The notes under the pieces were generated by a model that did not search any database, was not told the origin of the DNA, and worked only from the letters and a program-made list of their open reading frames with translations. A program made the translations under genes and the position numbers. Source: Eudoraea sp. (GTDB taxonomy: Bacteria; Bacteroidota; Bacteroidia; Flavobacteriales; Flavobacteriaceae). From it: a stretch of 12,151 nucleotides of DNA. This document shows positions 1 to 6,527 of the stretch, in pieces. How positions within the stretch are numbered: position 1 is the stretch's first letter; the number at the start of each line of letters is the position of its first letter. The stretch covers positions 1 to 12,151 of the forward strand of contig JABDRK010000222.1 in the NCBI GenBank assembly GCA_013041785.1. Reading direction: 5' to 3'.

Positions 1-1443
1 CGCGCCTTGTTTGAACTATCGCCAATAGCAAAAATTCTTAGTGATTTTGATACCGGTGAAATCCTGGAGATAAACAGCGCATTTACCGAAACCTTAGGAT
101 ATGGCAAAGATGAAATCGGAGAATTGAAATACGGAACTTTTGTTCCCAATACCCGTTCCCTGAAAATCAGTCAAATCAACAAGATCCTGGAAAAAGAGGG
201 AACATTCGGACCCCTGGAACACGAGCTAATCCACAAGGATGGCTCTAGTTTTTGCGTAACATTAAATGGTTCCCTGGTTGAAACCAAAAAAGGGCAACGT
301 TTGTTATGGACTGCTGCACAGGATGTTACGGAAATAAAATACAAAGAGAAGCAGGTTAATGAGGAAAAGCAACTACTGAGAACCCTGATAGACAATCTAC
401 CGCTCAATGTATATATCAAAGACCTGGATTCCAATAAGATATTGGTCAATAAAGCAGAACTGGATTATTGCGGCCTGAAAGACCATGCGGAAGTTATTGG
501 TAAAGGGGATGAGGAATTCTACGATGCAGCTTCGGTGAACATCTCCAGGGAAGAAGACCTGACGGTTATGACCACCCTGACCCCAATGCTGGGTAAAGAA
601 ACGATCAACGTTAAGAAAGACGGTAAGGTCACAACTTTCCTTACATCAAAGATCCCACTGATCGGTACGGATGGCAAAGCCAAAGGATTGATCGGGATCA
701 GTATGGACATCAGCGATTTAAAGAGAAAGGAAAAGGAACTGCAGGACCTGATCAGTGTAACCTCTGTACAGAATAAACAGTTGATAAACTTTGCGCATAT
801 TGTTTCACACAACTTAAGATCGCACTCGGCTAACTTCTCCATGTTGCTTGAGTTCCTGGTTGATGAAACTGATGAAAAGGAAAAGGAAAATCTTTTAAAA
901 ATGCTTACTGAAGCTTCTGATAACCTGCTGGAGACCCTTGAAAATCTGAATGAGGTAGTAGCCATCAGTACTAATGTCAACCTTGAGAAAAAGCCAGTAA
1001 ATCTTGGCAAGAAAGTTAGCAATGTGCAACAAAACCTGGCTGCATTCCTGAAAAAGAACAATGCCCAAGTCTTAAATGAGATCCCCCATAACACAATGGT
1101 AAAAGTGGTGCCTGCTTATCTGGATAGTATTCTGATGAATTTCATTACGAATTCGGTCAAGTACAAAAGTCCGGATCGAGATCCGGTAGTTGAATTGTCC
1201 GTTGAACAGAACCAGGATTATACCGTGCTGAAAATTACCGACAATGGTCTGGGTATCGATCTGGATAAATACGGTGAAAAGCTGTATGGCATGTACAAAA
1301 CCTTCCACGATAAACCCGATGCACGTGGTATCGGCCTGTACATTACCAAGAACCAGATCGAAGCCATGAATGGTAAGATAGCCGTAGAAAGTGAAGTTGG
1401 TAAAGGAACCACATTTAACATTTATTTTAATGAAAAAAATTAG
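1..1443 (+). CDS. PAS-domain sensor histidine kinase, 5'-truncated by the window edge
   Basis: The reading frame is open from base 1, so the true start lies upstream; the TTG at 7 is not a convincing start. Numbering from that codon, two PAS/PAC sensor domains lie at about residues 1-110 and 125-240, the second ending in a short charged coiled linker. The dimerisation/phosphoacceptor region follows: the H-box has His268 in VSHNLRSH. The catalytic ATPase domain has an N-box (Asn382 in NFITNSVKY), a G1 box (DNGLGID, from 412) and a G2 box (GIGLYITK). No membrane segment is visible in this part, so it could be a soluble or membrane-anchored kinase. It should autophosphorylate on His268 and pass phosphate to a regulator, most simply the one encoded next to it. 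The Pro usual after the H-box Arg is His here, a variant I recall from Bacteroidota PAS kinases. The signal sensed is unknown. Confidence 0.93.
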   Translation, partial: RALFELSPIAKILSDFDTGEILEINSAFTETLGYGKDEIGELKYGTFVPNTRSLKISQINKILEKEGTFGPLEHELIHKDGSSFCVTLNGSLVETKKGQRLLWTAAQDVTEIKYKEKQVNEEKQLLRTLIDNLPLNVYIKDLDSNKILVNKAELDYCGLKDHAEVIGKGDEEFYDAASVNISREEDLTVMTTLTPMLGKETINVKKDGKVTTFLTSKIPLIGTDGKAKGLIGISMDISDLKRKEKELQDLISVTSVQNKQLINFAHIVSHNLRSHSANFSMLLEFLVDETDEKEKENLLKMLTEASDNLLETLENLNEVVAISTNVNLEKKPVNLGKKVSNVQQNLAAFLKKNNAQVLNEIPHNTMVKVVPAYLDSILMNFITNSVKYKSPDRDPVVELSVEQNQDYTVLKITDNGLGIDLDKYGEKLYGMYKTFHDKPDARGIGLYITKNQIEAMNGKIAVESEVGKGTTFNIYFNEKN

Positions 1444-1834
1444 GGCCATAAGTATTATCGATGACGACCCCATCACAGTTTTTGGAATAAAAAAAATGCT
1501 GAGCGCAATTGAACTCAGCCAGAATATTATCACCTACGCCAATGGTAAGGAAGCCATAGATGGGATTAGAGCAGGTATTGAGAACGGCCAGGGGGTTCCC
1601 GAAGTTATTTTTCTGGATATCAATATGCCGATTATGGATGGATGGCAATTTCTGGAGGAATTCATTTCCCTGCCCCTGAAAGAACGCATCCGAATCAATA
1701 TTGTCACTTCTTCCATTGATCCGGCAGACCGCCAGAACTGGGAGCACTACCAAACACAAACCCATCATCTGATCGAGTACAAGAACAAGCCCATCCGTCG
1801 AAAAGACCTGATTGAAATAACACAGGTGGCTTAG
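1430..1834 (+). CDS. Single-domain response regulator (CheY-like receiver)
   Basis: This 134-residue protein is a lone receiver domain. It has the acidic pocket D11-D12-D13 after a hydrophobic first strand, the phosphoacceptor Asp63 in FLDINMPIMDGW, a Thr/Ser switch in VTSSIDP (T93/S94), and the conserved Lys120-Pro121 pair. No DNA-binding or enzymatic output domain follows, so it probably acts by protein contact or as a phosphorelay shuttle. I chose the ATG at 1430 because the protein then begins with the receiver's first strand; a GTG at 1391 in the same frame would only add 13 unconserved residues. The start overlaps the kinase gene by 14 bp, which points to translational coupling and to the kinase being its partner. 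The target of the regulator is not encoded in view. Confidence 0.93.
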   Translation: MKKIRAISIIDDDPITVFGIKKMLSAIELSQNIITYANGKEAIDGIRAGIENGQGVPEVIFLDINMPIMDGWQFLEEFISLPLKERIRINIVTSSIDPADRQNWEHYQTQTHHLIEYKNKPIRRKDLIEITQVA

Positions 1835-1897
1835 GCGGCATATCCATCCTCTTAATTTTCCCTATTTTTATTCCTGAATATGGTTTGATTGGAATAT

Positions 1898-3667
1898 ATG
1901 CGGGATAAGCTATTGATATCGTTGCTGTTAGCAGGAATTATTTGGTCCTGCGAACGCAGTATGGAAACTAAGGTCGTGGAATATAAAACCGCCTTTGAAC
2001 AGGGCTCGGGAAACGAAACGGCTACCTATGAAGAAACGATAGCTTTTTATATCCGCCTGGCTAAAGAATTCCCGGAGATCAATATACAATCCATTGGGGA
2101 TACAGACATCGGGCTTCCCCTGCATATCGTTACCTTCAATCCGGATGGAGATTTTAATTTCCAGAAGATCCGTGAGAAAAAGGCTATTATCCTCATCAAT
2201 AACGGGATTCATCCTGGTGAAAGTGACGGCATAGACGCTACCATGCTTTTATTCCGCGATCTGGCCGTAGGAAAAATGCATGCCCCCCAAAATACGGTAT
2301 TGGTTACCATCCCCGTTTACAACGTAGGAGGCGCACTTAATCGCAATGGTTCGAGCCGGGTAAACCAAAACGGTCCTGAACGCCATGGTTTCCGTGGAAA
2401 TGCCCGGTATTATGACCTGAATCGGGATTTTATAAAGGCTGACACTAAGAATGCAGCGAGTTTTGCAACCATCTATCATCTGGTAAAACCTGATGTTTTT
2501 GTAGATAATCATGTGAGTAACGGGGCCGATTATCAATACACCCTAACCCATTTATTTACCCAGCATAATAAGCTTGGAGGTGCCCTGGGGGAATTCCTGC
2601 ATCAGGAGCTGCAACCTGCCCTGGAAAACGCTCTTGCTCAGGAAGACTGGGACATTACTCCTTATGTAAACGTATTTAACCGGGTTCCGGAATCCGGATT
2701 TAGTCAGTTTATGGACAGGCCCCGGTATTCAACCGGTTATACGACACTCTGGAATACCCTAGGGCTCATGGTAGAAACCCATATGCTTAAACCGTATAAA
2801 GCGCGTGTAGCGGGCACCTATGCCTTGATGAAAAATCTGGTTGAAATCACCGAGGAAAAAGGGGAAGCGATCAGAAAATTAAGATTGGAAGCCCAGACCC
2901 GTCATCAAAACTGGACCTCCTACCCTCTCCGATGGATGGTGGATTCCACACGGATTTCCCAATTGCAATTCAAGGGCTATGAAGCGGATACTCTGATAAG
3001 TGAGGTTACCCAACTCCCAAGGCTAAAGTACGATCGGAACCGGCCCTTTGAGAAAACCATTCCCTACTTCAATTATTTTAAGCCTGCAGATTCGGTAACT
3101 ATCCCTGAAGCCTATATCATTCAAAAAGGATGGGATCATCTTGGGGTCCATTTAGACCGGAATCTGATTGCGTATTCGCGTCTCCAGAAGGACACCACCC
3201 TAATCGCCGAAATATATTACATCGCGGATTACAAGACCAGGCCCAGGGCCTACGAGGGGCATTATCCGCACTACAACACCCGTGTACGTTCCATCAGGGA
3301 TACGGTGAAACTCAGGGAGGGAGACCTCTGGATTCCTACTGATCAGCCCGGAATTCGATACCTGTTGGAAACACTGGAACCGGCCGCACCGGATTCCTTC
3401 TTTAACTGGAATTTTTTCGACCCCATACTGCAAAGAAAAGAAGGTTTCTCCCCCTACGTTTTTGAGGATTTAGCATGGGAAATACTCCGGGAGAACGACG
3501 AATTAAGAAACGAATTTTCAGAGATAAAGGAAACAGACGAAAATTTCAGTACCAGTGCCTATCGCCAACTCTACTGGATTTATGAAAACTCTCCCTATGC
3601 GGAAAAAGGGTTTATGCGATATCCGGTATATCGCATAGTCCCGGAAGACCAACTAGTGTCCGAATAG
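1898..3667 (+). CDS. M14-family zinc carboxypeptidase-like lipoprotein
   Basis: This 589-residue protein starts with a lipoprotein-type signal: Met-Arg-Asp-Lys, a hydrophobic stretch, then IIWSC with Cys18 as the likely lipidated residue. The ATG at 1898 is preferred over an in-frame TTG at 1889 because it begins the signal directly. The M14 fold signature is present in order: the zinc motif HPGE (His105, Glu108), DLNRDF near 173-178 as the substrate-binding Asn-Arg, the third zinc ligand His205 in VDNHVSNG, and a likely catalytic Glu293 in GLMVETH. The region after about residue 330 has no motif I recognise; long C-terminal parts of this kind are usual for Bacteroidota M14-like proteins. It should act in the envelope, trimming peptides or peptidoglycan fragments, but the substrate cannot be told. 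Its last 15 bp overlap the end of the opposing NUDIX gene. Confidence 0.9.
   Translation: MRDKLLISLLLAGIIWSCERSMETKVVEYKTAFEQGSGNETATYEETIAFYIRLAKEFPEINIQSIGDTDIGLPLHIVTFNPDGDFNFQKIREKKAIILINNGIHPGESDGIDATMLLFRDLAVGKMHAPQNTVLVTIPVYNVGGALNRNGSSRVNQNGPERHGFRGNARYYDLNRDFIKADTKNAASFATIYHLVKPDVFVDNHVSNGADYQYTLTHLFTQHNKLGGALGEFLHQELQPALENALAQEDWDITPYVNVFNRVPESGFSQFMDRPRYSTGYTTLWNTLGLMVETHMLKPYKARVAGTYALMKNLVEITEEKGEAIRKLRLEAQTRHQNWTSYPLRWMVDSTRISQLQFKGYEADTLISEVTQLPRLKYDRNRPFEKTIPYFNYFKPADSVTIPEAYIIQKGWDHLGVHLDRNLIAYSRLQKDTTLIAEIYYIADYKTRPRAYEGHYPHYNTRVRSIRDTVKLREGDLWIPTDQPGIRYLLETLEPAAPDSFFNWNFFDPILQRKEGFSPYVFEDLAWEILRENDELRNEFSEIKETDENFSTSAYRQLYWIYENSPYAEKGFMRYPVYRIVPEDQLVSE
3613..3637 (-). terminator. 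Perfect 10-bp inverted repeat, possible terminator of the NUDIX gene
   Basis: TATGCGATAT (3613-3622) and ATATCGCATA (3628-3637) are exact reverse complements around a 5-nt loop. On the minus strand this hairpin begins 15 nt after the NUDIX stop codon, and a run of five T follows it after five other bases. The stem is AT-rich and the T run is short, so intrinsic termination is possible but weak. The repeat lies inside the coding region of the peptidase, which limits its freedom to vary. Confidence 0.4.
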
Positions 3668-4240
3668 CTCCTTGATATTGGTATAGGAATTCTCCAGGGC
3701 CTTTTGAATCTTTTTGGGGCCTTTCCATTTTACCTTTACAATCCCTTCGCTTTTTTGCCCTTTCAAATCGCCTTTGTAATTCGTTTTCATGGCAAACCAA
3801 TGCACCTCTTTGAGTCGGTATTTCCCGCCGCTTTTAAAAATATGATAGGTAGTTTTAAGGAAGTTTTCAATTTTGAGATTTTTTACCCCTGTCTCTTCTT
3901 CTACCTCGCGTATAGCACATTCCTCTATGGTTTCCCCCTTGTCCAATTTCCCCTTGGGCAGGTCCCACTTATTGTTTCGGTAAATAAACAGGACTTTCCC
4001 TTCCTTGTTCGTTACCACACCTCCTGCTGCGACTTCCAGAGGAATTTTCTTGGTGAACTTTTTAAGGATTTCCTCGTTGTTCGGATGATAGATATAGGCT
4101 GTTTCCAGACGTTTGTTAACCAGAGCATCTATGGCTTTGTAGATTGCATCACTGTTCAGGAGAAAGTATTCGCCGTTGTTGGTTTCTGAGAGCTTATTCG
4201 TTAAAATCAGCGGAGCGTTTTTAACAAAAACTTTATACAT
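3653..4240 (-). CDS. NUDIX hydrolase with N-terminal extension
   Basis: The 195-residue protein carries a textbook Nudix box, G-x5-E-x7-REVxEExGV, at residues 97-119 (Gly97, Glu103, Arg111-Glu112, Glu115-Glu116), preceded by WDLPKG. Such enzymes hydrolyse nucleoside diphosphates linked to another moiety, using Mg2+ held by the box glutamates. The Nudix fold covers about residues 68-180; the first 65 residues form an extension with no motif I know. Start choice: the ATG at 4240 gives a clean start, while the frame stays open upstream to a TTG at 4261 that would overlap pyrE. The start is 7 bp from the divergent pyrE start, and the 3' end overlaps the peptidase gene by 15 bp. Substrate unknown; being beside pyrE may hint at nucleotide clean-up but does not prove it. 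Confidence 0.92.
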   Translation of the reverse strand: MYKVFVKNAPLILTNKLSETNNGEYFLLNSDAIYKAIDALVNKRLETAYIYHPNNEEILKKFTKKIPLEVAAGGVVTNKEGKVLFIYRNNKWDLPKGKLDKGETIEECAIREVEEETGVKNLKIENFLKTTYHIFKSGGKYRLKEVHWFAMKTNYKGDLKGQKSEGIVKVKWKGPKKIQKALENSYTNIKELFGH

Positions 4241-4243
4241 TTG
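4236..4243 (+). promoter_or_regulatory. Candidate -7 box of the pyrE promoter
   Basis: TACATTTG matches TAnnTTTG exactly and ends 4 bp before the pyrE ATG. No TTG lies at the usual -33 spacing (4213-4218 reads GAGCGT or similar). If used, transcription would start at or within a few bases of the ATG, giving a leaderless or nearly leaderless mRNA. The box contains the NUDIX start codon on the other strand. Confidence 0.5.
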
Positions 4244-4247
4244 CGAA

Positions 4248-4892
4248 ATGGTTTTGGACAAAGATACCGCGGAGAAAACAGCAGAACTTCTGTTGCAAAT
4301 TAATGCAATTAAGTTGAGACCGGAAAATCCATTTACATGGGCTTCTGGTTGGAAATCACCAATATATTGTGATAATAGGATAATTCTTTCCTATCCAGTT
4401 ATTCGCAACTATATACGGGAGGAAATGGGCAAGCAGGTAGAGGCCCTTTATGGAAAGCCTGAAGTGATTGCCGGGGTAGCTACAGGAGCTATTGGCATTG
4501 GGATTCTGGTCGCGGAATATCTCGGGGTTCCTTTCGTTTATGTCCGTCCTGAAGCGAAGTCACATGGAAGAAAAAATCAAATAGAGGGTTACCTCGAGGC
4601 CAATCAGAAAGTGGTTGTCATAGAAGATCTGATCAGTACAGGGAAAAGCAGTCTTAATGCGGTGGCCGCCCTTGAAGCTGAAAAAGCACGGGTTAAAGGT
4701 ATGGTTGCCATATTTTCCTACGGGTTTGAAGAAGCGCGTCGCAATTTTGAAAAGAAAGGGGTAGACCTGCACACCTTGTCAGACTATGACCACCTAATTA
4801 AACGGGCCACTGAAACAAGCTATATAAAGGAAGAGCAACTGGATACACTGATAAACTGGCGACAAAATCCCGGAGCCTGGAATACTGATTGA
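4248..4892 (+). CDS. pyrE: Orotate phosphoribosyltransferase
   Basis: PyrE joins orotate to PRPP to make orotidine 5'-monophosphate in pyrimidine synthesis, as a cytoplasmic homodimer. The 214 residues fit the family length. Visible features are the N-terminal KSPIYCDNR substrate region (36-44), the RPEAKSHGRK flexible loop (100-109) with the catalytic Lys104 and His106, and the PRPP-binding motif VVVIEDLISTGKS (122-134). The ATG at 4248 is chosen because the in-frame open stretch upstream, back to 4176, lies entirely within the NUDIX gene and has no family-like sequence. No Shine-Dalgarno sequence precedes it. The SRPBCC gene follows after 1 bp, indicating co-transcription. Confidence 0.97.
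   Translation: MVLDKDTAEKTAELLLQINAIKLRPENPFTWASGWKSPIYCDNRIILSYPVIRNYIREEMGKQVEALYGKPEVIAGVATGAIGIGILVAEYLGVPFVYVRPEAKSHGRKNQIEGYLEANQKVVVIEDLISTGKSSLNAVAALEAEKARVKGMVAIFSYGFEEARRNFEKKGVDLHTLSDYDHLIKRATETSYIKEEQLDTLINWRQNPGAWNTD
4259..4286 (-). promoter_or_regulatory. Candidate promoter of the NUDIX gene, inside pyrE
   Basis: On the minus strand TATCTTTG (plus 4259-4266) matches the Bacteroidota -7 consensus TAnnTTTG exactly. TTC at plus 4284-4286, 17 bp upstream, resembles the -33 TTG with one mismatch. Transcription would begin near 4252-4255, leaving a leader of roughly a dozen bases before the NUDIX ATG. The box overlaps codons 4-7 of pyrE, so part of the match could be chance. Confidence 0.5.
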
Positions 4893-4893
4893 T

Positions 4894-5289
4894 ATGCACA
4901 TAGAAAGTCCAAAAAATACCATCGGCAAAAGCAGTAAGGACGTCTTTGAATTCCTTACTGAACCCAAGAATTTTGAAGTCCTCATGCCAGACAATGTGGA
5001 CAAATTCGAAGTGGTTAACCCAGACACCTTTTTGTTTGCCCTCAAAGGGATGCCCGAAATAGCGCTCAGAAAAAAAGAAGAAATCCCGAATTCCAAAGTG
5101 GTTCTCGGTGCTGCCAGTGAAAAACTGCCCTTTACCCTAACCGCCCATATTTCAGAAACTGGGGAAGCACAGAGTGAAGTCTATCTCAGTTTTGAAGGGG
5201 AATTCAATGCCATGATGGCCATGATGATCAAAACCCCGATCACCAATTTTATTGGCACCCTTTCTGAAAATATGAGTAAAATAGGTTGA
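4894..5289 (+). CDS. Small SRPBCC/START-like domain protein
   Basis: This 131-residue protein has no signal peptide or membrane segment. Its opening (IGKSSKDVFEFLTEPKNFEVLMP) and alternating strand pattern are like those of SRPBCC (Bet v 1/polyketide cyclase-like) proteins, which form a helix-grip fold around a hydrophobic pocket, and it ends in a Met-rich long helix. That assignment rests on overall pattern, not on a catalytic motif, and the ligand is unknown. It starts 1 bp after the pyrE stop, so the two are surely translated from one message. In my recollection this pairing is common in Flavobacteriia, but no role in pyrimidine synthesis is established. It converges on birA with a 23-bp gap. 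Confidence 0.85.
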   Translation: MHIESPKNTIGKSSKDVFEFLTEPKNFEVLMPDNVDKFEVVNPDTFLFALKGMPEIALRKKEEIPNSKVVLGAASEKLPFTLTAHISETGEAQSEVYLSFEGEFNAMMAMMIKTPITNFIGTLSENMSKIG

Positions 5290-5305
5290 TCTGCCCGCTT
5301 GCAAT

Positions 5306-5335
5306 AGATGTCTTATCCGAAAAGCATCTTTATTT
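5306..5335 (+). terminator. Weak hairpin between SRPBCC gene and birA
   Basis: AGATGT (5306-5311) can pair with GCATCT (5324-5329) with one G-U pair, followed on the plus strand by TTTATTTCATT. It could end the pyrE-SRPBCC transcript. The stem is short and spans the birA stop codon, so the call is tentative. Confidence 0.25.
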
Positions 5336-6047
5336 CATTGAATTGATGCGTTCGTACATCTCCAGTATCGTGTTGTAAACGAAGTTGCCCGGTTTCATCT
5401 ATTCCTTTTACCCTTGCTGAAAACTTTTGACCTTTCCGTGTTTCGAAAACTGACGGGATCCCTTTTGCAAAGAGCAAGGCTTCATATGCCTTTCTGACCT
5501 CATTATACGGCGCTTGCAGGAAAGTCTCTATCGCCGCTTCTATAGCATGTACGAGAGCCTCCAAAAGGTTATCCAAGGCAGCTTCACTTCCTGTATGCAG
5601 TTTCATGGAGGTCGCGTTCAGCCCGTATGGAAAATCCTCCTGATTCACATTGAGCCCTATCCCTATCACCGCTGCTTTCAATGTCCTGCCCTTGACCACA
5701 TTTTCAACCAGAATGCCGCATATCTTCTGATTACCTGACATAATGTCGTTAGGCCATTTTACCTTAAGTTCCGGTACGTCATAGGTGTTGAGCACTTCAA
5801 CAACAGCCAGGGAGCTGATGATATTTAGTAGAAATTGCCTGGTGACTGGAAAGGTGTTAAACTTTTTTAATATACTGAATGTCAAGTTTTTACCCGGTTC
5901 TGAGTGCCATTCTCTCCCCATCTGCCCTCTTCCTTTTTGTTGGCATTCTGCCTGTACTACCGTGCCATCCGGGGCATCCTTTGAGGCCAATAGTTCCTTG
6001 AGATAGGCATTGGTCGAATCCGTGGCACCAAGTTTGATCAAATGCAT
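5313..6047 (-). CDS. birA: Biotin--[acetyl-CoA-carboxylase] ligase, without regulatory HTH domain
   Basis: The enzyme activates biotin as biotinyl-AMP and attaches it to a lysine of biotin carboxyl carrier protein, needed for acetyl-CoA carboxylase and fatty acid synthesis. The 244 residues hold the catalytic domain: STN near residue 10, the biotinyl-AMP loop GRGQMGREW (39-47), KWPND (97-101), Lys108 in NQKICGILVE, and GIGLNVN (129-135). A C-terminal SH3-like part follows from about 195. Compared with the E. coli protein, the N-terminal winged-helix DNA-binding domain is absent (class I ligase), so it should not repress biotin genes. The gene is divergent from rsfS with 93 bp between the starts. 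Confidence 0.96.
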   Translation of the reverse strand: MHLIKLGATDSTNAYLKELLASKDAPDGTVVQAECQQKGRGQMGREWHSEPGKNLTFSILKKFNTFPVTRQFLLNIISSLAVVEVLNTYDVPELKVKWPNDIMSGNQKICGILVENVVKGRTLKAAVIGIGLNVNQEDFPYGLNATSMKLHTGSEAALDNLLEALVHAIEAAIETFLQAPYNEVRKAYEALLFAKGIPSVFETRKGQKFSARVKGIDETGQLRLQHDTGDVRTHQFNEIKMLFG

Positions 6048-6070
6048 GGTAGGCAGATGGTTTTCCGCTA

Positions 6071-6100
6071 CAATGTTATGTTAAAAACAATGGCCGGCAA
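6071..6100 (-). promoter_or_regulatory. Candidate birA promoter
   Basis: On the minus strand TTG (plus 6098-6100), 19 bp, then TAACATTG (plus 6071-6078) gives the -33 and -7 boxes of a Bacteroidota promoter; the -7 box has one mismatch to TAnnTTTG. The spacing falls in the known 17-20 bp range. The leader would be about 20 bases. Confidence 0.5.
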
Positions 6101-6113
6101 AACAAAAAAATAA

Positions 6114-6121
6114 TAACTTTG
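6114..6121 (+). promoter_or_regulatory. Candidate -7 box of the rsfS-ftsH operon promoter
   Basis: TAACTTTG matches TAnnTTTG exactly, 19 bp before the rsfS ATG, within an A-rich tract. The -33 position (about 6091-6096) shows only a poor TGG. Its polymerase footprint would overlap that of the divergent birA promoter. Confidence 0.55.
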
Positions 6122-6140
6122 TACAAACTAAAAATATTGA

Positions 6141-6518
6141 ATGCAGAAAAGGAAAGCTAGTGCAGATGAGCTAATTGCCCTGATCTTACACGGAATTGAA
6201 GAAGTTAAAGGACTGGAAATAAACCTACTTGACCTTAGGGAAATTGAGAATACCGTTTGCGACTATTTTATCATTTGTAATGGCACTTCCAATACTCATG
6301 TTAACGCCATAGTCAATTCCATCCAAAAATCCGTAAGCAAAGCATCTAAGGACAAACCCTGGCATGTTGAAGGAAGAGAAAACGCCGAATGGGTCTTGTT
6401 GGATTATGTTAATGTAGTTGTGCATGTATTCCAGCAACAGGTAAGGGAATTCTACGATATAGAAGGCCTTTGGGGAGATGCAAAAATGACTATGGTAGAA
6501 GGTAGTTTTAACCAGTAA
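6141..6518 (+). CDS. rsfS: Ribosome silencing factor RsfS (YbeB/Iojap family)
   Basis: RsfS binds ribosomal protein uL14 on the large subunit and blocks subunit joining, slowing translation when nutrients are short. The 125-residue length is normal. Family hallmarks are plain: CDYFIICNGTSNTHV (about 40-54), WHVEG near 74-78, EWVLLDYVNVVVHVF, and near the C-terminus REFYDIEGLWGDA, the most conserved block. The ATG at 6141 follows a probable promoter directly and no longer start fits. It is the first gene of the operon; ftsH begins 9 bp after its stop. Confidence 0.96.
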   Translation: MQKRKASADELIALILHGIEEVKGLEINLLDLREIENTVCDYFIICNGTSNTHVNAIVNSIQKSVSKASKDKPWHVEGRENAEWVLLDYVNVVVHVFQQQVREFYDIEGLWGDAKMTMVEGSFNQ

Positions 6519-6527
6519 AGGAACACA

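Noticed and set aside
1171..1186. Palindrome CCGGATC-GA-GATCCGG inside the kinase gene.
   Set aside because: It encodes a conserved-looking Ser-Pro-Asp-Arg-Asp-Pro turn in the N-box region and lies mid-gene, so coding constraint explains it well enough.
519..1533. Long minus-strand open frames opposite the kinase gene.
   Set aside because: Ser/Phe-rich or unstructured translations without motifs, fully antisense to conserved kinase domains; shadow frames.
1879..1887. TATGGTTTG upstream of the M14 peptidase, resembling a -7 box.
   Set aside because: TA and TTTG are separated by three bases instead of two, and no TTG lies at the -33 spacing.
3704..4189. 161-codon plus-strand open frame opposite the NUDIX gene.
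   Set aside because: It is antisense to an intact Nudix box and its translation is Phe-rich with no recognisable motif.
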